Positions 8,437 to 16,955 of a stretch of DNA of 47,632 nt are shown one piece after another. A model generated the notes under the pieces. The model was not told the DNA's origin. It saw only the letters and a program-made list of their open reading frames with translations, and made no database searches. Numbering within the stretch: the first letter of the stretch is position 1; the number at the start of each line of letters is the position of its first letter. The DNA is taken from assembly GCA_964599565.1 (NCBI GenBank), contig CAZRFE010000010.1, positions 1-47,632 of the forward strand. The letters are read 5' to 3'. A program made the position numbers and the translations under genes. This DNA is from JAJUFS01 sp964599565. GTDB taxonomy: Bacteria; Pseudomonadota; Gammaproteobacteria; Natronospirales; JAJUFS01.

Positions 8437-9063
8437 CTATTCTGCGGGACGGATCGGAGTGCTGGCAAACCTGCCCGCTTCCGCGACATACCGTGCATGC
8501 AGGTTCCGGATTGCCGCACGCAGGTCTTCCGGACTGCCGTCATTCTCCACGATATCGTCCGCAAGCCGCAGGCGCTCTTCGTGTGTTGCCTGGGCATCCT
8601 GTGCAGCACGTGCCTGCGCTTCGCTGACGCCATCACGCGCCATGACTCGTTGCACACGCACATCGTCAGCGGCGTCGACGACCAGTACGCGGTCGAACGC
8701 ATGCGCGAGACCTGTTTCCGCAAGCAGAGGAATTTCGATGATCACGTAAGGCGCGTCAACTGCTTCAAGCGCACGCTGCATGCCAGCGAGGATGAGCGGA
8801 TGCAGGATGGCATTCACTCGCTTGCGGGACGCGGTATCGGTGAAGATGATGTCGCGCAATCGCGCGCGATCAAGGGCACCGGAGGCGTCGAGAATCCGAT
8901 CGCCGAATTCATCAACGAGCGCAGCCAGTCCTTGCATGCCGGGCTTCACCGCATCGCGGGCAATGCGATCGGTGTCTATGACGGGAACGCCAAGATCACG
9001 GAACGCAGCGGCTGCGGTTGACTTGCCGCTTGCGATGCCACCGGTCAGCGCAATTCGCAGCAT
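8437..9063 (-). CDS. coaE: Dephospho-CoA kinase
   Basis: Catalyses the last step of coenzyme A synthesis, phosphorylation of the 3'-OH of dephospho-CoA. The 208-residue product opens with the P-loop GGIASGKST, then the DTD motif (VIDTDRIARD), the IEIPLLAETG strand and the lid/acceptor region ending LADDIVENDG. The length is normal for the family. It begins 3 bases after pilD and is followed 4 bases later by zapD, so translation of the three is probably coupled. Confidence 0.97.
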   Translation of the reverse strand: MLRIALTGGIASGKSTAAAAFRDLGVPVIDTDRIARDAVKPGMQGLAALVDEFGDRILDASGALDRARLRDIIFTDTASRKRVNAILHPLILAGMQRALEAVDAPYVIIEIPLLAETGLAHAFDRVLVVDAADDVRVQRVMARDGVSEAQARAAQDAQATHEERLRLADDIVENDGSPEDLRAAIRNLHARYVAEAGRFASTPIRPAE

Positions 9064-9066
9064 GAC

Positions 9067-9945
9067 TCAAGGATGCCGGTACAGCCCGAGGTACCAGCCG
9101 ACGATGGCGTCGCCCCAGAAGAAGGCGATCAGGCCGGCAATGGCAAGAAACGGACCGAACGGCATGGGTTGCGCGCGATCGCGCCCGCGCAGGACGATGG
9201 CCAAGCCACCGAGGATTGCGCCGGTGACGGATGCGAGAAGGATGACCAACGGCAGCTGTTGCCAGCCGAGCCACGCGCCGAGCGCCGCGAACAGCTTGAA
9301 ATCGCCGAAGCCCATGCCTTCCTTTCCGGTCAGCAGCTTGAAAGCCTGGAATACCAGCCACAGGCTGCCGTACCCCGCGACGGCCCCGACAATGGCGTTG
9401 GTGGGCGAGACGAATACATGTCCGAGGCTGAACAGCAACCCCAGCCACAGCAGCGGCAATGTGATGTTGTCGGGCAGCAGCTGGTGATCAAGATCGATGA
9501 ACGTCAGCGCGATCAGGCTCCAGGTGAACAACAGCGCACCAAGTGCCGCCCAGCCGGCGCCGAACTGCCACGCAACGAATCCGGCGAGCACACCGGACAT
9601 GATCTCGATCATCGGATAGCGCGCGGAAATACGCGCGCCGCAGGATGCGCAGCGCCCGCGCAGCGCGAGATAGCTGATCACCGGAATATTCTGCCAGGCA
9701 CGAATGGGCGCGCTGCAGCCCGGACAACGCGAGCGCGGTACGACGAGATTGAAAGGCGAGGCTGAAGAATCATCTGCCGGCAATTCGAGGATGTTGCGCG
9801 CCTGTGCCTTCCAGTCGTGTTCGAGGACGATCGGCAGACGGTAAATAACGACATTCAGGAAGCTGCCGACCAGCAGGCCAAGGATCACGCAGATGCTGAT
9901 CCATGCGGGCTGGCTGGCGTCGAGTGCCAGCAGGATTTCAGACAC
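9067..9945 (-). CDS. pilD: Prepilin peptidase / N-methyltransferase PilD
   Basis: Inner-membrane aspartyl protease that removes type IV prepilin leaders and methylates the new N-terminal Phe. The 292-residue protein has a first membrane segment with GSFLNVVIYRLP, a cytoplasmic zinc-type loop with two CxxC pairs (RCPGC and RCASC) linked to methylation, and the two catalytic aspartates in TFIDLDHQLLPD and GMGFGDFKLF. About eight membrane segments follow. It starts with GTG, preceded by GGAG at good spacing. Substrates in this window are the two pilins at 23923-25143. Confidence 0.97.
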   Translation of the reverse strand: MSEILLALDASQPAWISICVILGLLVGSFLNVVIYRLPIVLEHDWKAQARNILELPADDSSASPFNLVVPRSRCPGCSAPIRAWQNIPVISYLALRGRCASCGARISARYPMIEIMSGVLAGFVAWQFGAGWAALGALLFTWSLIALTFIDLDHQLLPDNITLPLLWLGLLFSLGHVFVSPTNAIVGAVAGYGSLWLVFQAFKLLTGKEGMGFGDFKLFAALGAWLGWQQLPLVILLASVTGAILGGLAIVLRGRDRAQPMPFGPFLAIAGLIAFFWGDAIVGWYLGLYRHP

Positions 9946-9969
9946 GCAAGGCTCCGGGAAGGTGATTGA

Positions 9970-11193
9970 TCAGACAACCGAACCCATCTTGAAGATGGGC
10001 AGGTACATTGCAACGACGAGACCGCCGACGAGCACGCCTAGTATCGCCATGATCATCGGCTCCATCAGGCTGGAGAGGTTGTCGACCGCGTCGTCGACTT
10101 CCTGTTCGAAGAAGTCCGCAACCTTCGACGCCATCGAGTCGATCGAGCCTGCTTCCTCGCCGATCGCAATCATCTGCACGACCATGTTCGGAAACAGACC
10201 TGTCTGGTCCATCGCCAGGTTCAGCTGCTGACCCGTGGAAACCTGGTCGCGCATCTGCAGCACGCCCTGTTCGTAGATGATGTTGCCGGTAGCGCCGGCG
10301 ACGGACTGCAGCGCTTCGACAAGCGGCACGCCTGCCGAGAACATCGTTGCGAGCGTGCGCGCGAAACGTGCGATGGCTGCCTTCGTCAGAATGTCGCCGA
10401 CCACGGGTATCTTCAGCGCCAGGCGATCGAGATTCTCGCGGAACTTGCGCGAACGCTTCTTGAAATACATGAACGTCGAGAAGAAGCCGGCGATACCGAT
10501 GGCAATGAAGATGCCGCGATCACGCACGAAATACGACAGGTCGATGACCATCTGCGTGAAACCCGGCAGGTCCGCGCCGAAGCCGGCGAAAAGTTCCTCG
10601 AACTGCGGAATGACGAAGATGAGCAGAATGGCAGTCACGATGAACGCGATGACCAGCACGGAGATCGGATAGGTAAGCGCCTTCTTGATCTTCTTCTTGA
10701 TCGCCTCGGTCTTTTCCTTGTACGTCGCGATCTTGTCCAGCAGTGTTTCGAGTGCGCCCGCCTGTTCACCGGCTTCGACAAGATTCACGAAAAGGTCGTC
10801 GAAGTACAGCGGGTGTCTTGAGAGCGCTTCGGCGAGATTCGCGCCGCCCTCGACATCCGCCTTGATGCTCATGATGAGATCCTGCATACGCGGGTTTTCG
10901 TGACCCTTGCCGATGATGTCGAAAGACTGCACCAGCGGAACGCCGGCCACCATCATCGTCGCCATCTGGCGGCTGAACACGGCAATATCACCCGGCGTGA
11001 TCTTCTTGCCTTTTGCGGCGGCAGCGGCGGAGCTTTGCTTCTTGATCTTGATGGGACTGATGCCCTGGCGGCGCAGATCGGCCTTGACGAGCTGTTCGCT
11101 CGCCGCCATGGCCTTGCCCTTCACGCGGTTGCCGCGCTTGTCTGTGCCTTCCCAGGAAAAGTTGAAGATTTTCTTTGCAGTTGCCTCGGCCAT
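9970..11193 (-). CDS. pilC: Type IV pilus inner-membrane platform protein PilC
   Basis: 407-residue GspF/PilC family protein that anchors the pilus motor in the inner membrane and couples PilB action to pilin extraction. It has two related T2SF domains (about residues 75-195 and 275-400), each ending in hydrophobic segments such as VLVIAFIVTAILLIFVIPQF and AILGVLVGGLVVAMYLP, and typical motifs FSRQMATMMVAGVPLVQSF and RFARTLATMFSAGVPLVEAL. The length is typical. A GGGAAAG ribosome site precedes the ATG. It lies 47 bases after pilB and 24 bases before pilD. Confidence 0.97.
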   Translation of the reverse strand: MAEATAKKIFNFSWEGTDKRGNRVKGKAMAASEQLVKADLRRQGISPIKIKKQSSAAAAAKGKKITPGDIAVFSRQMATMMVAGVPLVQSFDIIGKGHENPRMQDLIMSIKADVEGGANLAEALSRHPLYFDDLFVNLVEAGEQAGALETLLDKIATYKEKTEAIKKKIKKALTYPISVLVIAFIVTAILLIFVIPQFEELFAGFGADLPGFTQMVIDLSYFVRDRGIFIAIGIAGFFSTFMYFKKRSRKFRENLDRLALKIPVVGDILTKAAIARFARTLATMFSAGVPLVEALQSVAGATGNIIYEQGVLQMRDQVSTGQQLNLAMDQTGLFPNMVVQMIAIGEEAGSIDSMASKVADFFEQEVDDAVDNLSSLMEPMIMAILGVLVGGLVVAMYLPIFKMGSVV

Positions 11194-11240
11194 TTCTTTC
11201 CCTGCCCACCCGGTCTTGCGCCGTGGTTGTCAGCGTTTCG

Positions 11241-12956
11241 TTATTCGACGGTGACGCGATTGAGCTCAGCGAGACCGATATGTCCGTCCTTCACCTTCTT
11301 GAGTCCGGACTTGCGCAGATCCCAGATGCCTTCGCTCGCGGCCTGATCCGCAATCTGCATCGCGTTGCCACCTTCCATGATGATGCGGCCCATGGCTTCG
11401 CTGACCGGCATGACCTGATAGACGCCGGTGCGGCCTTTATACCCCTCGGTGCAGTTGTCGCAACCCTTGGGGCCGTAAATCGTGAGTCCGCTCTCGATCT
11501 CCTCGTCCGTGAAGCCTTCCTTGCGCAGCGCTTCCTTCGGGATGTCCTGCTGTTCCTTGCAGTTCGAGCAGAGGCGGCGTGCGAGACGCTGCGCGATGAT
11601 GAGGTTGACCGCCGATGCGATTGAGAACGGCGGGACGCCCATGTCGGCGAGTCGCGTCAGCGTCTTCGGCGCATCGTTGGTGTGCAGCGTGGAGAGCACG
11701 AGATGTCCCGTCTGCGCGGCCTTGATCGCAATTTCCGCGGTTTCGAGGTCTCGAATTTCGCCGACGAGAATGACGTCCGGATCCTGACGCAGGAACGCTT
11801 TCAGGGCAGAGGAGAACGTGAGTCCGACCTTGGGGTTCACGTTGACCTGGTTGACGCCGGGCAACTGGATTTCCGCGGGATCTTCCGCTGTCGAAATGTT
11901 GCGGTCGATGGTGTTGAGAATGTTGACGCCCGTGTACAGCGAGACGGTCTTGCCGGAACCGGTTGGTCCGGTAACAAGGATCATGCCGTACGGTTTCGAC
12001 AGCGCATCGAGGTAAAGCTGCTTCTGGAACGGCTCGTAACCCAGCGCATCAATGCCGAGCTTTGCGCTGGAAGGATCGAGGATACGCAGCACGATCTTTT
12101 CGCCGAACAGCGTCGGGCAGGTGTTGACGCGGAAATCGATGGCGCGCGTCTTCGACAGCTTCATCTTGATGCGGCCGTCCTGCGGCACACGACGTTCGGC
12201 GATGTCCATGCGCGACATGACCTTGAGACGCGCCGAAATCTTTCCGGCAAGCGCGACCGGTGGCTGGGCGACCTCACGCAGCATGCCGTCCATGCGGAAA
12301 CGCACGCGGTAGAACTTCTCGTAGGGTTCAAAGTGGATGTCGGACGCGCCCTTGTTGATCGCATCCAGCATGACCTTGTTCACGAAACGCACGACAGGCG
12401 CGTCGTCGATGTCCTGGTTGCCTTCGTCCCGCTCCTCTTCGCCGGAACCGATGTCGACATTGTCGAGATCGTCCAGGTCGCCACCGGACAGATCCTGCAT
12501 CGAGGTGTCGGCTGCTTCGAGCGCCTTCTCGATGATCTTCTGCAGCTTGTCTTCTTCAACAACAACGGCATCCACCGTCATGCCGGTGTGGAACTTGATT
12601 TCGTCCAGTGCGGCAAGATTGGTGGGGTCGGAGATCGCGATGAACAGCCGCTTGCCGCGCCGGTAAACCGGCAGCGCATGGTGTTTCTGCACGAGTTTCT
12701 GATCGACGAGCTTGACCGTATCCGTCTCGATCTCGATGGTTGCGAGATCGAGCAGCGGCACGCCGAACTCCTGCGCGGCGACGGCGGCGACATCGGCTGC
12801 CTTGGCCAGCCCCTTGGCGACCAGGTGGGCGACGAACGGCTGCTTGGCCTTGACGGCTTCCTGGTACGCCTGCTGAGCCGTTTCCTCGGGAATGATTCCG
12901 TCAAGTACGAGACGTCTGCCAAGCCCGCTGATGTTGGTCCTTACCGGTGTTGCCAC
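11241..12956 (-). CDS. pilB: Type IV pilus assembly ATPase PilB
   Basis: Hexameric cytoplasmic ATPase that powers pilus extension. The 571-residue protein has an N-terminal MshEN/GspE-type domain (residues 1-150), an acidic linker, then the motor: SDIHFEP (about 205), Walker A GPTGSGKT (330-337), Asp box, Walker B ILVGEIRDLETAE, a His box, and a zinc site from CSNC and CDNC. The start MATPVRTNISGLGRRLV is standard. The gene lies apart from its pilin because the glycan operon 13131-23846 is placed between them. Confidence 0.97.
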   Translation of the reverse strand: MATPVRTNISGLGRRLVLDGIIPEETAQQAYQEAVKAKQPFVAHLVAKGLAKAADVAAVAAQEFGVPLLDLATIEIETDTVKLVDQKLVQKHHALPVYRRGKRLFIAISDPTNLAALDEIKFHTGMTVDAVVVEEDKLQKIIEKALEAADTSMQDLSGGDLDDLDNVDIGSGEEERDEGNQDIDDAPVVRFVNKVMLDAINKGASDIHFEPYEKFYRVRFRMDGMLREVAQPPVALAGKISARLKVMSRMDIAERRVPQDGRIKMKLSKTRAIDFRVNTCPTLFGEKIVLRILDPSSAKLGIDALGYEPFQKQLYLDALSKPYGMILVTGPTGSGKTVSLYTGVNILNTIDRNISTAEDPAEIQLPGVNQVNVNPKVGLTFSSALKAFLRQDPDVILVGEIRDLETAEIAIKAAQTGHLVLSTLHTNDAPKTLTRLADMGVPPFSIASAVNLIIAQRLARRLCSNCKEQQDIPKEALRKEGFTDEEIESGLTIYGPKGCDNCTEGYKGRTGVYQVMPVSEAMGRIIMEGGNAMQIADQAASEGIWDLRKSGLKKVKDGHIGLAELNRVTVE

Positions 12957-13014
12957 AGAAAATCCTACTGAAGTAAAAGGCCTGGACGCGCTTCTTGAAC
13001 AATTGGGTCACGTT

Positions 13015-13043
13015 ATAGTAGACGCTTGACAGCATTTCTCCAA
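13015..13043 (-). promoter_or_regulatory. Candidate pilB promoter
   Basis: On the minus strand TTGGAG (complement of 13038-13043) and TACTAT (complement of 13015-13020) are spaced 17 bases, about 60 bases upstream of pilB. It falls in the 174-base gap after the last glycan gene, where I saw no good terminator, so pilB may also be read from upstream. Confidence 0.4.
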
Positions 13044-13130
13044 GCCGCGTTCCCCACTGAGCGCCTCGCTGCCGGCTCATGGGAAGGCGTGGGCAAAATC
13101 CTTTGGATTCAGTAGCTTGTTGCCTGGCGG

Positions 13131-14057
13131 CTAAAACGAGCGTCGACGGATGGTGCAGGACTTGCCCGCCAGGAGCCGAGACCTGGCCGCCTGTACGTCG
13201 CGCACGAAAATGACGTTGGCTTTGTCGGATAGAAGGGTCTCCCTGGTGTTCGCGGTTGCAAGCTGCCGGCTTCGGGGGTCGTATCGACAGGGGGTGAATC
13301 CGAAGCTGCCGATCAGGTCGCGAAGCGCTGCTTCGTTCGAGCCATAAGCGCTTCCGTGACCGCTGGATTCGATCAGAACGGCCTGCAGATGCCTGTCGGC
13401 GAGCAGCTGTTGCGCGCCGCGCAACGCATCTTCTTCATATCCTTCTATGTCGATCTTGACCATCACCGGCGTGCCTGTTTCCAGGATCACGTCATCCAGC
13501 CGAATGGCTCTTGCCTTCGTCCCGGTCGGCTCATCTTCCCGGAGGATATGGTTTGCCGGGCCGAGGCCGATGCTCATGACAACATCCCCTCGGGCGGACG
13601 CGACAGCCAGCCTGCGCACATCAACCTGCGACGCAAGACCATTCCTTTCGACGTTCTGCGACAGGAATTCAAACGCGGGAGACGCAGGTTCGAAGGCGAC
13701 GCAGCGCGCTCCCGCACACGCCGCTGCCAGCACGGTGAACGCACCGATGTTGGCGCCGACATCATAGAAGATCTCGTCCGGTCGCAGGAAATGCACTATG
13801 AATCCCATCGACTGGAATTCCGACAACCCGGTGATGAAGACTTCACGTCCGCCGACGCGCCGCTGCGTCAGAAGCTGTGTGCCGCAGGCAAAATCGGCAA
13901 CAAGGGGAGCGCGACGCGCGCCGTGCAGCGCATACCAGGCGACCGTTCGCCAGGCGGCGCCGAGGCGTGCCGCCGGGGAATCGCACAGCGGATGCCGCCA
14001 CGCCTGTACCGCTAACGTGCGGATTTCGCCGATGCTGCTGGACGCTGCCGTTATCAC
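13131..14057 (-). CDS. FkbM-family SAM-dependent methyltransferase (copy 1)
   Basis: 308-residue class I methyltransferase of the FkbM family, members of which O-methylate sugars and other secondary metabolites. Seen: SAM-binding motif I FYDVGANIGAF (97-107), motif II AFEP (121-124), and the FkbM hallmark VKIDIEGYEEDAL (from residue 200). The N-terminal 80 residues are variable. It starts with GTG in a GTGA overlap with the stop of the second FkbM gene. It is the last gene of the glycan operon. The substrate is unknown; a sugar hydroxyl of the glycan made by this cluster is the natural guess. Confidence 0.85.
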   Translation of the reverse strand: MITAASSSIGEIRTLAVQAWRHPLCDSPAARLGAAWRTVAWYALHGARRAPLVADFACGTQLLTQRRVGGREVFITGLSEFQSMGFIVHFLRPDEIFYDVGANIGAFTVLAAACAGARCVAFEPASPAFEFLSQNVERNGLASQVDVRRLAVASARGDVVMSIGLGPANHILREDEPTGTKARAIRLDDVILETGTPVMVKIDIEGYEEDALRGAQQLLADRHLQAVLIESSGHGSAYGSNEAALRDLIGSFGFTPCRYDPRSRQLATANTRETLLSDKANVIFVRDVQAARSRLLAGKSCTIRRRSF

Positions 14058-14959
14058 CGTTGCTCACCTGCCGGCGGTTTGGCTGTTCCGTCATGTGCGG
14101 TGCGGGAGTACGTGGCGTGCAGGTAGAAGAACCAGTGCGGATTGGCTGCAATCTCCGAAAGATGCGCGCGAAGGACATTCATGTCCGAGTATTGCTGCGG
14201 CGCCGTTGATGACATCACGCGGACGGCAAAGCCCGCGGCATCAAGAATCGCCAGCAGATCAGCGGGGTTCCGGTCGGTGCTGCGGATGCGGTGCGGAGAA
14301 AACTCCACGATCAGGTTGAGAATCCTCTGGCTCGCCAGCGTATTTCTCAATCCTTCGAGCACGGCAAGTTCGTGGCCTTCGACATCGATCTTGACCAGCC
14401 GGATAACATCATGTGGCTGCATCTCCGCGGCAATGAACGCATCCCCCGACGTGGTACTCACGATGCTCTGTTTCGCATCAGCGCTGGGCAGGAGCGAATG
14501 CTGTGTCGGGCTTTCGGGTGAAAGGTACAGCGCTTTCTCGCCAGTGTCCTGCGACCAGCCGATTTTCCGGCACTCGACGTTCTGCAAGGCGTTGCGCGCG
14601 ACATTCGCGGTGAGAACGGAGAAGTTCCCGGTGTCGGGCTCGAAGGCGAATACCTTGCCCTGCGGACCGATGCGCCTGGCGAACAGGCACGTGAAGTATC
14701 CGTAGTTCGCACCGACGTCAATCGCAATGTCGCCCGGGGTGAGAATTTCGTTCGCAAGCTCCGATTGCTCCCGTTCGTAGTCGCCGGACGCCCAGAGAAA
14801 GTACTGCATGGCCGACCGCTCGGACTTTGGTACCTGCAGCCGGTACCCATATCGTATGTCGAGAATTTCCGGTCGGAGCAGCGCAACCATTCCGTAGAAG
14901 AACTTGCGGAACCACGGCCAGCGGGTGGGATGAAAATCGCCGAATCCTGGTAGTTTCAT
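14054..14959 (-). CDS. FkbM-family SAM-dependent methyltransferase (copy 2)
   Basis: 301-residue second FkbM methyltransferase. Motif I IDVGANYGYF (80-89), FAFEPD (104-109) and LVKIDVEGHELAVLEG (from 188) are intact. Outside the motifs it differs widely from the neighbouring copy, so the pair is not a recent duplication and probably modifies different positions or sugars. The ATG at 14959 overlaps the preceding stop as ATGA; the same frame stays open far upstream but only as an antiphase shadow of the flippase-like and GT9 genes. A role in O-methylation of the glycan is inferred from context. Confidence 0.85.
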   Translation of the reverse strand: MKLPGFGDFHPTRWPWFRKFFYGMVALLRPEILDIRYGYRLQVPKSERSAMQYFLWASGDYEREQSELANEILTPGDIAIDVGANYGYFTCLFARRIGPQGKVFAFEPDTGNFSVLTANVARNALQNVECRKIGWSQDTGEKALYLSPESPTQHSLLPSADAKQSIVSTTSGDAFIAAEMQPHDVIRLVKIDVEGHELAVLEGLRNTLASQRILNLIVEFSPHRIRSTDRNPADLLAILDAAGFAVRVMSSTAPQQYSDMNVLRAHLSEIAANPHWFFYLHATYSRTAHDGTAKPPAGEQR

Positions 14960-15891
14960 GAGTCCGATGCCTGGAGTGCGCGCCGGATGAGTTCCGACGC
15001 ATCGATGATCAGCACAAGGGATGCGTTTGCCACGATATGAGCAATCCTGAACAACAGGGCGATCACGATCAACGCATCGCCCTTGAGCCCGTTCAGGTGT
15101 CCTGCATAACCGAGTATCGCCTCCATGATTCCGAGATTGTTCGGTGTCAAAGCCGCAATGCCGGACAAGGTCGTGGCAGCGGAGACGACGACGCCTTCGT
15201 TGAATCCGAGCGATGCGCCGAACCCTGAATAGACGAGTTCGAGTGAAAGTGCCATCAACAGGAACTGCATCAGCGCGTTCAGCATCACAGCGGGTGACGG
15301 CGTCCAGAGCAGTGCGCCGAGCATCCGTGCGCCCAGCGATTCCGCTGGCCGTCCGGGGAGCAAGGTGCGCGCTGTATGCCTGCCCACGAGTGAGAGGACG
15401 ACGATCGCGAGCGCGCCCGCTGCCAGCAGGCGCACCGGCGCGCCGGGAATGCTCATCGCAAAACTTGTCGCCAGCAGTGTCGACAGCCAGATCATCAGGA
15501 CGGCCTGCCTGCCCGTTGCAGCAAGCACGTTCACGAATGAAACGCCCGACGATCTGAACAGGACGGCGCGCAACGGTACCCCCGGCTGGAGAGGAGCGAG
15601 GTAATTGGCGAGCGCGGTGATCGCCCAGATCCTGACGGATGCTGTCGCCGACGGTGGCAGCGGTGGTGCAAGGATGGTGACGAAATTCCGCGCCTGGAGG
15701 ATGGCCTGCAGCATGCCGATACCGGTCGCAACAAGAAACTCGACGATGTGCGCAGACAGAGTTTCCGCTACGTCGCGAAAGTTCGTGGCAAGCAGGAAAA
15801 CGAGCACCGCAACTGCTGCCGCGTATACCAGCACGCCAAGACGTTTCCGGATGCGAAGGCTGGTGCGCCGTTCTTCGATGTTGCCGTTCAT
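14956..15891 (-). CDS. Integral membrane protein, lysylphosphatidylglycerol-synthase TM / flippase-like family
   Basis: 311-residue protein with about eight hydrophobic helices and no soluble domain. It resembles the UPF0104/AglD-type family that shares the transmembrane half of MprF. Typical spots are ANYLAPLQPGVPLRAVLFR and ALTPNNLGIMEAILGY (family pattern around a PxxLGxxE turn). Relatives often lie in glycan clusters and are proposed to move lipid-linked sugars or lipids across the membrane, but biochemical proof is thin. It is joined by ATGA overlaps to GT9 upstream and FkbM copy 2 downstream. No Wzx or ABC flippase is present in the operon, so this is the only flippase candidate here. 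Confidence 0.7.
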   Translation of the reverse strand: MNGNIEERRTSLRIRKRLGVLVYAAAVAVLVFLLATNFRDVAETLSAHIVEFLVATGIGMLQAILQARNFVTILAPPLPPSATASVRIWAITALANYLAPLQPGVPLRAVLFRSSGVSFVNVLAATGRQAVLMIWLSTLLATSFAMSIPGAPVRLLAAGALAIVVLSLVGRHTARTLLPGRPAESLGARMLGALLWTPSPAVMLNALMQFLLMALSLELVYSGFGASLGFNEGVVVSAATTLSGIAALTPNNLGIMEAILGYAGHLNGLKGDALIVIALLFRIAHIVANASLVLIIDASELIRRALQASDS

Positions 15892-16955
15892 GGTTCGCGT
15901 TGCGTCCGGGTAAACAGCAGCTTCGCAAGTGCATCCCGCACGTGCTGCGCGGACAGGTCATGAAGGCATTGATGATGCGCGCAACGCAATGCGACAGCAG
16001 GCGCCTGGTCTTCTCCAAAGCAGGGCCCGCAGGGAACAGAGACGTTGAGCGGCGTCGCGCCGAGCAAGGCCGGCCCCGTCAGCCGCGGGTCGGTCGGACC
16101 GTACAGGCAAAGCGTGGGGATGCCATGCGCCGCCGCCAGGTTGGCAAGTCCGCTGTCGTTGCCGACGCATGCACTGGCGCCTTCGAGCACCTGGAGCGAT
16201 TCAGTGAACGTCACGCGATTGACGAGATCGCTGACATTGCCGAGCGGAGTCCGCAGGATTGCATCGGCGGCAGCACGGTCGTCAGCGCCGCCGCCGAGCA
16301 GCACGAAATGCACGTTCGGCAGCGAAGCGATCAGCGATGAGAAATTTTCAGCAGGCCAGAACCGCCAGCGTGCGTTCCGTCCGCCGCCGATGCCGAGAGC
16401 GACGTACTGCTCCGGAATGCTGTGTCGTTCCCGGAGGCTGCGTGATTCGTCGGCGGGCGTCGACTGCAGAAGCGAAACGGGTGCCGGGCTTGTGTTGGCG
16501 TCACGACCGGCGAACATCGCATGCAGGGCAACTTTGCCCTGTGCGCCAGCGGCATCGACAGGCGCATTGAAAGCAAGCCTTTCCAGCAGCGTTCCCTGCC
16601 AGCACAACCCGATGCGCCGCGAAACGCCGCTCAGCCGTGCAAGCAGCAGCGTGTCCGGCTGGTTGGAAAGATAGCTCACAGCCAGGGCCTTCCCGTGCAA
16701 TCGCCGCACGCGCCATGCCAGCAGGGGCAGGCGAAGAAGATACGCCGGCAGCTGCCACCAGCGATCCGGACGATCAAGGTATTCGATGCGGTGTATCAAT
16801 GGCGAACGCCGAAGAATGCCGTTTGCATCGTTACGTCGCGGGAGTATCGCTACGACGTGATCGCAGCCGCTGGCGTGCAACAGAGCCGGCAGCGACGGGA
16901 GAATGAACATCCAGTCGCCGATGCCGGATGGACCAAGGTAGACCAGCGTCTTCAC
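15888..16955 (-). CDS. Glycosyltransferase family 9 (heptosyltransferase-like)
   Basis: 355-residue GT-B fold enzyme. The N-terminal GPSGIGDWMFILPSLPAL (residues 8-25) is the glycine-rich acceptor loop of the ADP-heptose:LPS heptosyltransferase family. The C-terminal donor-site segment VGNDSGLANLAAAHGIPTLCLYGPTDP (from 264) carries the usual DSG and GxTDP features. I start it at the GTG at 16955, in a GTGA overlap with the preceding stop; the frame runs open to 17102 but that extension is not conserved-looking and overlaps the neighbour. A four-cysteine C-terminal region (CGPC, CAHHQC) is typical of the family. Donor and acceptor are unknown. Confidence 0.85.
   Translation of the reverse strand: MKTLVYLGPSGIGDWMFILPSLPALLHASGCDHVVAILPRRNDANGILRRSPLIHRIEYLDRPDRWWQLPAYLLRLPLLAWRVRRLHGKALAVSYLSNQPDTLLLARLSGVSRRIGLCWQGTLLERLAFNAPVDAAGAQGKVALHAMFAGRDANTSPAPVSLLQSTPADESRSLRERHSIPEQYVALGIGGGRNARWRFWPAENFSSLIASLPNVHFVLLGGGADDRAAADAILRTPLGNVSDLVNRVTFTESLQVLEGASACVGNDSGLANLAAAHGIPTLCLYGPTDPRLTGPALLGATPLNVSVPCGPCFGEDQAPAVALRCAHHQCLHDLSAQHVRDALAKLLFTRTQREP

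Noticed and set aside
14960..16018. N-terminal extension of FkbM copy 2 (frame open to 16018)
   Set aside because: The extension is out of phase with the flippase-like and GT9 genes, is Arg/Cys-rich and lacks domain features; the ATGA start at 14959 explains the gene.
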